In this document: positions 6,642 to 12,218 of the stretch, in pieces
How positions within the stretch are numbered: the first letter of the stretch is position 1
Layout of the letters: the number at the start of each line of letters is the position of its first letter
Assembly (NCBI GenBank): GCA_903970455.1
Contig: CAJCIW010000175.1
Span: 1-12,218, forward strand
Direction of reading: 5' to 3'
DNA length: 12,218 nucleotides
From: Verrucomicrobiota bacterium
GTDB taxonomy: Bacteria > Chlamydiota > Chlamydiia > Chlamydiales > Rhabdochlamydiaceae
Program-made: the position numbers and the translations under genes
The notes under the pieces: model-generated
Told to the model about the DNA's origin: nothing
What the model saw: only the letters and a program-made list of their open reading frames with translations
Database searches by the model: none

Positions 6642-8303
6642 TCACAACATGGCGTCAGCGAGGCGGGGTAAATTATTTAAGGCACGCAGACGGCCCCATT
6701 CTGCAGGTTTACCGGAGTAGTGGAGCGGGGTGTCTTCGTCTAGCCTTGCGACTTTGAGGTGGATTTGGTTTTGTATCACTTCGTCGGATTGTAGATAGCG
6801 TTGAATGATTTCATTGGTTATGGCTGTTTTTAAAATTTCAGGGCTGTCGAAAACATGATGTTCTCCCCATTGTTGATCGTTCGTTGCCGGCTCACCTGCA
6901 TACTGATAGATCTTTCCAAAAATAGCGCATTGATCTTCGTATCTTAGATGGGAAAATGCAGTTTCAATCTCTTTTTGATCTTGATTTTTTATGACGCTCT
7001 GATACAGCTGTCCTAAATCGGAGCGGCAAGGAAATTTGGTTTCGTTTGCTTCGACAACAAAACGAACGGTCGAGCTAGCCTCGCTCTTGTTATAATTATT
7101 ACCAATTATGCTTCTTAAATTGAAAATGAATTGCTCTATGTCGAAATATTCATAAAATCCAGAGTTAATGTCATAAAACCGGAAGATCTGTTCTTTTCTC
7201 AAATGTTGAAAAAAAATAGCGTGATTCACATATCGGACGTTTCCATCGCCGTCAACTTGGCAGATATTTTCAATTAACACCCTGCCATGAAAACTCTTGT
7301 CATCTTTTGTAGATTTATTCTCAAAAAGGAATTTATCATACATTTGAAGATATTTATTTTGGTTTTCATCGGCTTTAAAGGAGTCACTCTGTATTCTTTG
7401 ATGAATGGGTTGGCTGGTTTGTAAACATTCGATTATGGACAATAATTGTTTTTTTTCTTTTGGGTTGAGAGAGGGATTGTTTAGTTCTGAGCCAATCTTG
7501 GATTTCGAGAACATGATGATCTGATTGTAAAACACATCTTCTATCTTGACAGCAGTTAGTAAAGCGGTGCGATTCCATACGGGGTGGGTGTCGGCCAGTT
7601 TAATGAGTTCTATGGTCTGTGAATCGCAGGTTCCTTCCAGAATGGCTTGTTTGAAGAATACTTTCATTTCAGTTTCGCTAAGAAAAACTTTCTTTTGTAA
7701 TAGCTGTTGATAATCCGGGTGGTTTTTAAACTTGTTAAACGCCTCCTCTAGTTTGAGTGAAAGCTTAGTTATTCGTAAAGAAGGAATACGTTCGATTGTC
7801 GTTCTTTTGTTTTCAGCCATGGCATCGGCAAGCCTAGGAAGATTATTCATCGCGCAAAGTCTTCCCCATTCAGTTCCCGGGTAAGAAGTGAAGGGTTCCT
7901 CGGCTAACCGATACACGTTTTCATGGGTCGTCTCTTTTTGGGAGTTGGATAACCCTTGATATTTCAATTCTATAGCTTTGGGAACAGCCGAAATAAAAAT
8001 GTTGATATCATCAAAGACATGAGGTTTCCCCGACCACAAATCTGTTGTCTCAGGAGCGCCGACGCTTTGGCAAATCATTTTATAAATCAGACATTGGTCT
8101 TCACGATTTAATGAATAAAAGGTAGGTTCGACTAAAGATAAAGCATTCAATTCAATCAGTTGGCATAAATTTGCCAAAGAAGATTTGCATGAATAAAATA
8201 AATGGTCTTCATTAAGGTTGGCATCGGCACTAATGCTTGGATCGATAAATATTTTGTTATTTCCTGCAGCGTTAATTAAATCTGGATAGTTATTTAAAGT
8301 CAT
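6642..8303 (-). CDS. Putative effector: YopT-like cysteine protease core between two repeat modules
   Basis: A 553-residue protein with no recognised name. Residues ~43-162 and ~430-552 are two copies of one module. Each has an EDQC box, a GxPxT stretch, an HVFD box, and EWGRLxAxNNLPRLADAM at its end. The DNA of the copies has diverged, so the duplication is old. The centre (163-429) contains GTCDSQT (C226), NHAIFFQHL (H361) and FRFYDINSG (D378, N380). Cys, then ~135 residues to His, then 17 to Asp, resembles the C58 (YopT/AvrPphB) protease triad, where the Asp sits in a DxNxG-like turn. This is inference from motif spacing. No signal peptide or membrane segment is seen. The start is ATG at 8303 behind a weak GGTGG. 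The gene looks AT-richer than the porins beside it, and it stands alone between divergent HPF and convergent porin genes, which fits an accessory effector gene. Confidence 0.8.
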   Translation of the reverse strand: MTLNNYPDLINAAGNNKIFIDPSISADANLNEDHLFYSCKSSLANLCQLIELNALSLVEPTFYSLNREDQCLIYKMICQSVGAPETTDLWSGKPHVFDDINIFISAVPKAIELKYQGLSNSQKETTHENVYRLAEEPFTSYPGTEWGRLCAMNNLPRLADAMAENKRTTIERIPSLRITKLSLKLEEAFNKFKNHPDYQQLLQKKVFLSETEMKVFFKQAILEGTCDSQTIELIKLADTHPVWNRTALLTAVKIEDVFYNQIIMFSKSKIGSELNNPSLNPKEKKQLLSIIECLQTSQPIHQRIQSDSFKADENQNKYLQMYDKFLFENKSTKDDKSFHGRVLIENICQVDGDGNVRYVNHAIFFQHLRKEQIFRFYDINSGFYEYFDIEQFIFNLRSIIGNNYNKSEASSTVRFVVEANETKFPCRSDLGQLYQSVIKNQDQKEIETAFSHLRYEDQCAIFGKIYQYAGEPATNDQQWGEHHVFDSPEILKTAITNEIIQRYLQSDEVIQNQIHLKVARLDEDTPLHYSGKPAEWGRLRALNNLPRLADAML

Positions 8304-8332
8304 GTTTCCACCATTATTATAAATTAAGTAAT

Positions 8333-8361
8333 ATTATAAATGAATTTATTAATTTATTAAA
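8333..8361 (-). promoter_or_regulatory. Weak candidate promoter of the 553-aa gene
   Basis: The AT-rich leader contains two TATAAT boxes on the minus strand, at 8338-8333 and 8321-8316. The first would start transcription ~25 bases before the ATG, but only a poor -35 (TTTAAT, 8361-8356) stands 17 bases upstream. The second would leave almost no leader. The AT-richness alone raises the chance of random matches. Confidence 0.25.
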
Positions 8362-8440
8362 GTAAATATTTTTTTATATCTATTTACAAGTTAAATGCCA
8401 ATGACTTAGGGAGGATTAGCGGAAGAGGCACAAAGTCGAG

Positions 8441-8469
8441 TTGAACAATTCTTTGAAAAGAGGTATAGT
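8441..8469 (+). promoter_or_regulatory. Promoter of the HPF operon
   Basis: TTGAAC (8441-8446, four of six) and TATAGT (8464-8469, five of six) are separated by exactly 17 bases. The expected start near 8476 gives a leader of ~30 bases with GGGGG (8494-8498) seven bases before the HPF ATG. No other promoter is evident before the end of the window, and the genes downstream overlap, so it may serve the whole cluster. Confidence 0.55.
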
Positions 8470-8505
8470 CCAGCCTTTTACTCATCATCCAACGGGGGTT
8501 TTCAT

Positions 8506-9138
8506 ATGGTCGAAGCAAGAAAATTTAAGGAAGAGGATGCAGCGGGTTACCGTGTAGATATCATTGGAAGAAACCTCCAGGTCACAGAACCGATCCGGAT
8601 GTATGTCTGGGAGAAGCTATCAAAAATTGAAAGATTTCATACTCATATCATGCATCTGCATATGACTTTGGAGATCCAGAAGCTCGAGCACGTGTGCACG
8701 GTCGTTCTCAAGATCGATCACACTGAAATCAAATGCCAAGCGAAGAGCACCGATATGTATGCCTCCATTGATCGTGCGATTGATCGGCTGCATACTTTAT
8801 TGTCCCGTTACAAGAGCAGGATCCAAGACTATCATAAAAAAAAGTTGTCAGCTATCGATATGCAGGTCAATGTCTTGCATCGGCCCTATGACGAGGTCGA
8901 AGAAGTCAATGCTGCCATCGAACAGGTGAATGCAAAAAAACAAAAAGACACCTACGGCGCGTCCAAAATTATCGGCACGGAAACCAAGCCTCTTAAGACG
9001 GTGACAGTCGAAGAAGCCGTGATGAAGATGGATTTGTCCGGAGATTCATTTCTGATTTTCCGTGGGGAAGAGGATATGAAGTTAAAAGTTCTTTACCGAA
9101 GAAAAGATGGCCACTATGGGCTCATTCAGCTCGAATAG
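8506..9138 (+). CDS. hpf: Ribosome hibernation-promoting factor, long form
   Basis: A 210-residue long-form HPF (RaiA/YfiA family). Residues ~15-108 are the S30AE domain, recognisable from VDIIGRNLQVTEPIRMYVWEKL and the basic helix around 88-106, which binds in the decoding channel of the 30S subunit. A linker (~110-152) leads to the C-terminal dimerisation domain (~153-209), with MDLSGDSFLIF and VLYRRKDGHYGLI close to the family consensus. Long HPF alone pairs 70S ribosomes into inactive 100S dimers. In chlamydiae such silencing would suit the non-growing elementary body; that is inference. An extension of about ten residues precedes the S30AE domain. The start at 8506 has GGGGG upstream and a good promoter. 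The next gene begins inside its last 11 codons, so the two are translationally linked. Confidence 0.93.
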   Translation: MVEARKFKEEDAAGYRVDIIGRNLQVTEPIRMYVWEKLSKIERFHTHIMHLHMTLEIQKLEHVCTVVLKIDHTEIKCQAKSTDMYASIDRAIDRLHTLLSRYKSRIQDYHKKKLSAIDMQVNVLHRPYDEVEEVNAAIEQVNAKKQKDTYGASKIIGTETKPLKTVTVEEAVMKMDLSGDSFLIFRGEEDMKLKVLYRRKDGHYGLIQLE

Positions 9139-9574
9139 GCCGCAGCTTTTCGATGAGGTGCGCGGCCGGTGGGTCAAGGCAACACCGGAAGAGCAGGTCA
9201 GGCAGCGGTGGCTAAAATGGATGATTGGGAAGCTGGAGTATCCGAAAGAACTCTTGGCTGTTGAAAAAGAATTGAAAGAGCTTCCCCACCTCTTCGGCGT
9301 CGATCTCCCTGAAAGGAGGATCGATATCCTCTGCTATGGAAAGGGAAGCCATCTCCTCTATCCTTTGCTCATGATCGAATGTAAGGAAGGAAAGCTCACA
9401 GAAGAAGCCATAAATCAGGCTATCGGATATAATCACCATGTAAAAGCTTGTTTCATCGCTATTGTCAATCTTGAGGAAACCCGTTTTGGCTTATGGGTTC
9501 CAGCTAAAAAAAATTATGAATTTTATCCTATTCTTCCCTCATACAAGGAGTTGATGAAGTGGGTCAGGCCTTGA
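9107..9574 (+). CDS. Small HsdR_N_2-like PD-(D/E)XK protein
   Basis: A 155-residue protein resembling the type I restriction enzyme R-subunit N-terminal domain (PF13588, HSDR_N_2). After a helical start with EEQVRQRWLKW (28-38), the nuclease signature appears as D73 in RRIDI and E91-x-K93 in MIECKEGK, followed by Q104 and Y108 in INQAIGYN, as in PD-(D/E)XK folds. There is no helicase domain and no hsdM or hsdS nearby, so a restriction role is unlikely. Free-standing copies exist in many bacteria with unknown function. The start is 9107, inside the HPF gene (32-base overlap), with a purine-rich GAAGAAAAG before it; an in-frame ATG at 9116 is an alternative. The 3' end overlaps the next gene by 16 bases. 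Catalytic residues look intact, so DNA or RNA cleavage is possible but unproven. Confidence 0.8.
   Translation: MATMGSFSSNRPQLFDEVRGRWVKATPEEQVRQRWLKWMIGKLEYPKELLAVEKELKELPHLFGVDLPERRIDILCYGKGSHLLYPLLMIECKEGKLTEEAINQAIGYNHHVKACFIAIVNLEETRFGLWVPAKKNYEFYPILPSYKELMKWVRP
9545..9550 (+). promoter_or_regulatory. RBS that supports the GTG start of the DUF115 gene
   Basis: AAGGAG stands eight bases before GTG at 9559. The nearby ATG at 9554 is in another frame. The site lies within the 3' end of the upstream gene, so ribosomes can reinitiate there. Confidence 0.6.
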
Positions 9575-11109
9575 TTAGAGATCTAATCATTCCCCCTTTG
9601 AACTATGTCGATCTGAAATCCAACCCGGATGCCGATGTATTATTTGTCTTTGGCGCCTCCGACGGATCGGCCTATCGGCAGCTTTCCAGCTGGTTGAAAA
9701 AAGACGACCGCCATTTTCTCATCTTCATTGAGGAGCAGGAAGAGCTTTTTTTGAGGGGGAAAAACCTCCCTTTTTCCAAAGATCCGAAAGTGCGTATTTT
9801 TTATTGGAAACAGGGTGATGAGGAGATTTTTAATCAGATTGCATGGGAGTTTGTTTTCCTCCGCTTTGGCTACATCTCTCCAGGAACGGATGTGAAGCAG
9901 TCTGCTGAAGATTTTTTTACTCTATTGGAGCATTACCATTGCGGCATCGATCTTCTTGCTTCCGACAGTGAGGATATGGGCCTTAAAGTGCTGAAGAATG
10001 TGATAAAAAATTTAAATGTTCTTCCGAAGGCAAAGCTTGGAATTTCTCTCGAAGGAAAATGCGCAGGAATTCCCGCCATCGTTTGCGGCGCGGGAGCCTC
10101 TCTTGATCGGATTGCGCCCCAGCTCAAAGAGATTCAAGACAGAGCGCTGATCATCGCCGGCGGTTCAAGCGTCCGGGCCCTCAATGCCCATGGGATCCGT
10201 CCCCACTTGGTTGCCCATGTCGATCCTCATCCTCCCTATCGCCGTTTTTTAGAGCAGGACAATTTCGAGGCGCCGTTTTTTTATCAAGGGCGGTTCTGCT
10301 ATTCTCTTCTGGAAAGAGCGGAAGGTCCGCTCGTGGTGATGCCCGACAGCGGAAGCTATCCTTTGGAAGCGTGGATTGCCGCCGAATTGGGGATTTTTGC
10401 GGAACGATTCGATGCAGGCTGGACTGTGGCCAATTTTTGTACGGCCCTGGCCGCTCATCTAGGCTGCAGCAAAATGATTTTGGCCGGCATGGACTTTTCT
10501 TGCGGCCCCGATGCGATTTACGCTTCAAAAATTGCCGGAGAAGAAAACCGCGCGAAATTAATCGAGATTCAGAAAGACAAACTCTACTCCAAACGGGACT
10601 GGTTGATGAGCGCTGAGTGGACAGCGTCTTTTGCAAAAAAACATCCTGGCATTCAATGGATCAATCTTTCCGAAGGCGTCGATCTGCCAGGAATCGAGCG
10701 GAGAGAATTCTCTTCTGAAATGCTGCTTCCTCCTTCTTCTTTTGACATGTCCGGGTTCGTTCACGCCCTCATAGAAACTGCAGGTTCCCCTGAAGCCGCT
10801 TTAGAAAAAATCGAGAGTGTGAGAAAAAAAGTTAGAGATAGCTTTGAAAGATGCCTTGAGCTTTGCGGCGAGCTTCTAAAAGTATGGGAGGAGCACTATC
10901 CCCATTCTCCTTTAGAAAAAGGGGAATACGCCCTTCTCGACACAGAACTGGAACAGGAGCTCTGCCATCGCCATTTTCTATGGCCGCTTTGGAGTGTTTG
11001 GAAACGGCCGATCCTGCGCTCCTCGTTTCATCCGCTTGGCCAGCATGTCCACTGCCTGCTCTTTTTTAAGAAGGCCCTTGAAATGCATTTATCCTATTTG
11101 AGGTCGTAA
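9559..11109 (+). CDS. DUF115/Maf-like protein (MptE-like domain)
   Basis: A 516-residue cytoplasmic protein. The N-terminal part (~15-110) resembles the Rossmann-like domain that precedes DUF115 (ADVLFVFGASDGSAYRQL, 25-42). The central part (~160-320) is the DUF115/Maf domain (PF01973): PAIVCGAGASLDRIAPQL (172-189), IIAGGSSVRAL (198-208), HLVAHVDPHP (216-225), ILAGMDFSCG (307-316). The C-terminal ~120 residues are helical. In flagellated bacteria Maf proteins are implicated in adding nonulosonic sugars to flagellin; in archaea a related domain is a pterin diphosphokinase (MptE), the source of the usual automatic name. Neither a flagellum nor a folate cluster is visible here, so the substrate is unknown. 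The start is GTG at 9559 with AAGGAG upstream. It overlaps the nuclease-like gene by 16 bases, and the MORN-like gene follows after two bases. Confidence 0.8.
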   Translation: MGQALIRDLIIPPLNYVDLKSNPDADVLFVFGASDGSAYRQLSSWLKKDDRHFLIFIEEQEELFLRGKNLPFSKDPKVRIFYWKQGDEEIFNQIAWEFVFLRFGYISPGTDVKQSAEDFFTLLEHYHCGIDLLASDSEDMGLKVLKNVIKNLNVLPKAKLGISLEGKCAGIPAIVCGAGASLDRIAPQLKEIQDRALIIAGGSSVRALNAHGIRPHLVAHVDPHPPYRRFLEQDNFEAPFFYQGRFCYSLLERAEGPLVVMPDSGSYPLEAWIAAELGIFAERFDAGWTVANFCTALAAHLGCSKMILAGMDFSCGPDAIYASKIAGEENRAKLIEIQKDKLYSKRDWLMSAEWTASFAKKHPGIQWINLSEGVDLPGIERREFSSEMLLPPSSFDMSGFVHALIETAGSPEAALEKIESVRKKVRDSFERCLELCGELLKVWEEHYPHSPLEKGEYALLDTELEQELCHRHFLWPLWSVWKRPILRSSFHPLGQHVHCLLFFKKALEMHLSYLRS

Positions 11110-11111
11110 AC

Positions 11112-11945
11112 ATGGGCCAATACTTGTTTTCCCAGGACGAACTTATCATACGAGACAATGAGATCGGCATCGATATTTCTCAAAAATGCTCCCTTCCCCA
11201 CTTCCCCTTAGATGGCGTTGGAGTGGTCCACGATCGGGACCGCGATGGAAATATTCTATCCGCCTATCTTGTGCGCGATGGACGAAGACACGGAGAATGC
11301 CGCCTCTTTGCCGAAGAAGGTAAATTGCGCGCCCAAATGTTCTATTTGCACGGAAAACTGCATGGGCCGTCCGTGATGCATGCAGACAATGGCCGAATTC
11401 TCTCCAAAACCTGGTATTGCGAAGGCAAACGCACGGGCAAGGCGCATTATTACTATGCTTCCGGCGCCCTATCGAGTTTGCAAAGATTTAAAGACGGGGA
11501 ATGGGATGGGCTTCAGGAGTACTTTTATGAAGATGGATCGAATAAGAGCAAAATCCCTTTTCGTCAAGGCAAGCTGCATGGGGAAGTTCTCCTTTTCTGG
11601 GAATCCGGAACGCCGAAGCGTTCAGTTCGTTACGAGGGGGGGCTTCGGGAAGGTTTCGACAAATTGTGGAATGAAAAAGGGATCTTGATCGATGAAGGGG
11701 AATACCGTTCAGGAAGCCCGATCGGGACGCACCGCCATTATTTTGCTGGGGGCGCCTTAAAAGAGGAACTCCATTTTTATTCCGCGACCCGTTCTGACCG
11801 GAAAGAATGGGACGCAACAGGAAAATTGCTTTTTCAAGGAACCTTTGCTCCCGACTTGACCTATACGGAGAAAGTCTATTCAGAACTTCAGGGGACAACG
11901 GTGCGCAAAGGAGTTTGGAATGGAAGCTGTATCCGTTGGAAGTAA
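11112..11945 (+). CDS. MORN_2 repeat protein with seven 24-residue units
   Basis: A 277-residue protein dominated by MORN_2 (PF07661) repeats. Each unit begins G-x-x-x-G (for example GKLHG, GKRTG, GSPIG), followed by an aromatic stretch and G-x-L/I. The first glycine occurs at residues 57, 81, 105, 129, 153, 177 and 201: an exact 24-residue period without a single insertion. Such repeats stack as beta-hairpins and bind proteins or membranes. Databases often call these proteins 'YwqK family antitoxin', but no toxin gene is adjacent and that name should not be taken literally. Residues 1-50 and 225-277 are non-repetitive caps. No signal peptide is visible. It begins two bases after the DUF115 stop, and the next gene starts within its last 26 bases, so it belongs to the same operon and may scaffold the two flanking DUF115-like proteins. 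Confidence 0.82.
   Translation: MGQYLFSQDELIIRDNEIGIDISQKCSLPHFPLDGVGVVHDRDRDGNILSAYLVRDGRRHGECRLFAEEGKLRAQMFYLHGKLHGPSVMHADNGRILSKTWYCEGKRTGKAHYYYASGALSSLQRFKDGEWDGLQEYFYEDGSNKSKIPFRQGKLHGEVLLFWESGTPKRSVRYEGGLREGFDKLWNEKGILIDEGEYRSGSPIGTHRHYFAGGALKEELHFYSATRSDRKEWDATGKLLFQGTFAPDLTYTEKVYSELQGTTVRKGVWNGSCIRWK
11907..11913 (+). promoter_or_regulatory. RBS of the partial DUF115-like gene
   Basis: AAAGGAG, six bases before the ATG at 11920, is the best Shine-Dalgarno in the operon. It lies inside the end of the MORN_2 gene and fixes the start of the last gene. Confidence 0.65.
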
Positions 11946-12218
11946 TTATCACCTTCTCGAGCGCTATCCCGAACTTCTCTTTTTGTTGAGCTGCACCCCG
12001 TTTGTGGGTCAAGAGCTGCATCGGGGATCTATTTCAGAGGAATTGCATCGTTTCCAGGCAAAACTTCCCTTGGAAGGAGTTGATATCCTCTACATCTATG
12101 GGATCGGGCTCGGCTACCACTACGCAGCATTAAAAGGGTGGCTCAGGGAAAAAAGAGAAAGACGGATCATTTTTCTTGAGGATGAACTTGCCGCTATCGA
12201 TGCGCTGCTGCATTCCGA
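11920..12218 (+). CDS. Second DUF115/Maf-like protein, 3' end outside window
   Basis: An open frame from ATG 11920 runs to the window edge without a stop (99 codons plus two bases). It starts MEAVSVGSNYHLLERYPELL. Residues ~53-92 read VDILYIYGIGLGYHYAALKG followed by RRIIFLEDE, the glycine-rich strand-loop-helix and acidic strand end typical of the N-terminal Rossmann-like region of Maf/DUF115 proteins. The same layout occurs in the gene at 9559 (ADVLFVFGASDGSAYRQL then FLIFIEEQ), so the two are probably paralogues on either side of the MORN_2 gene. The start is fixed by AAAGGAG and overlaps the preceding stop by 26 bases in another frame. The DUF115 core itself lies beyond the window, so the assignment rests on the N-terminal part only. 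Confidence 0.7.
   Translation, partial: MEAVSVGSNYHLLERYPELLFLLSCTPFVGQELHRGSISEELHRFQAKLPLEGVDILYIYGIGLGYHYAALKGWLREKRERRIIFLEDELAAIDALLHS

Noticed and set aside
8300..8314. A four-codon upstream frame (MVET) whose TGA overlaps the ATG of the 553-aa gene
   Set aside because: It has no SD of its own and such tiny frames arise often by chance in AT-rich leaders; not called as a regulatory uORF.
9107..9574. Remnant of a type I restriction-modification system
   Set aside because: The frame is intact with good overlaps to both neighbours and no hsd debris is present, so it looks like a stand-alone gene.
10181..10636. A 151-codon minus-strand open frame within the DUF115 gene
   Set aside because: The product is Arg/Ser/Pro-rich low-quality sequence and the opposite strand encodes conserved DUF115 motifs.
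9559..11109. Pterin diphosphokinase in folate synthesis
   Set aside because: The MptE function is archaeal and no folate genes are nearby; DUF115 similarity alone does not support it.
11112..11945. Antitoxin of a toxin-antitoxin pair (YwqK label)
   Set aside because: That database name rests on MORN_2 repeats only; no toxin-like gene is adjacent.
11488..12021. A 177-codon minus-strand open frame over the MORN_2 end and the next gene
   Set aside because: It is antisense to two genes in good frames with SD sites; no domain or RBS supports it.
1..12218. tRNA, rRNA, CRISPR, insertion sequence or phage elements
   Set aside because: No cloverleaf with a GTTC-type arm, spaced direct repeats, transposase motifs or terminal inverted repeats were seen on either strand by eye.

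Overview
The window most likely comes from a member of the phylum Chlamydiota outside the Chlamydiaceae, of the Waddlia, Simkania or Parachlamydia type. The evidence is a tandem pair of porins resembling the PF05150 (Lpg1974-type) family that is expanded in such organisms, effector-like multidomain proteins, a GlgA-type glycosyltransferase built into a larger protein, and moderate GC. This placement is inference; no rRNA or universal marker is present. Coding density is very high and there is no tRNA, rRNA, insertion sequence, CRISPR array or prophage.

Left block (minus strand, 5-4240). A 1192-residue protein joins an N-terminal alpha/beta-hydrolase (lipase-like, GQSLG nucleophile elbow) to a helical middle region and a complete C-terminal GT5 glycogen/starch-synthase domain. 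An unrecognised 213-residue protein follows 15 bases downstream and is probably cotranscribed. A near-consensus sigma70/sigma66-type promoter sits directly upstream (4273-4301).

Middle block (4241-8505). A 220-base AT-rich divergent region holds the promoter above, a small bidirectional terminator-like hairpin, and a candidate promoter for two paralogous outer-membrane beta-barrel proteins. The porin genes overlap by 11 bases, and the second starts at TTG. They converge, with only two bases between stop codons, on a 553-residue minus-strand protein. That protein has two copies of a ~120-residue module flanking a centre whose Cys, His and Asp spacing resembles YopT-type (C58) cysteine proteases. 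It is the best candidate for an undescribed effector here.

Right block (8506-end, plus strand). A promoter (8441-8469) drives a tightly packed operon: long-form ribosome hibernation factor HPF, a small stand-alone HsdR_N_2-like PD-(D/E)XK protein, a DUF115/Maf-like protein, a MORN_2 repeat protein with an exact 24-residue period, and the start of a second probable DUF115/Maf-like protein that runs off the window. Junctions are overlaps of 32, 16 and 26 bases and one 2-base gap, so translation is probably coupled. A ribosome-dormancy factor beside sugar-transferase-like and repeat proteins suggests a role in the dormant or developmental phase, but the biochemical link between these genes is unknown.
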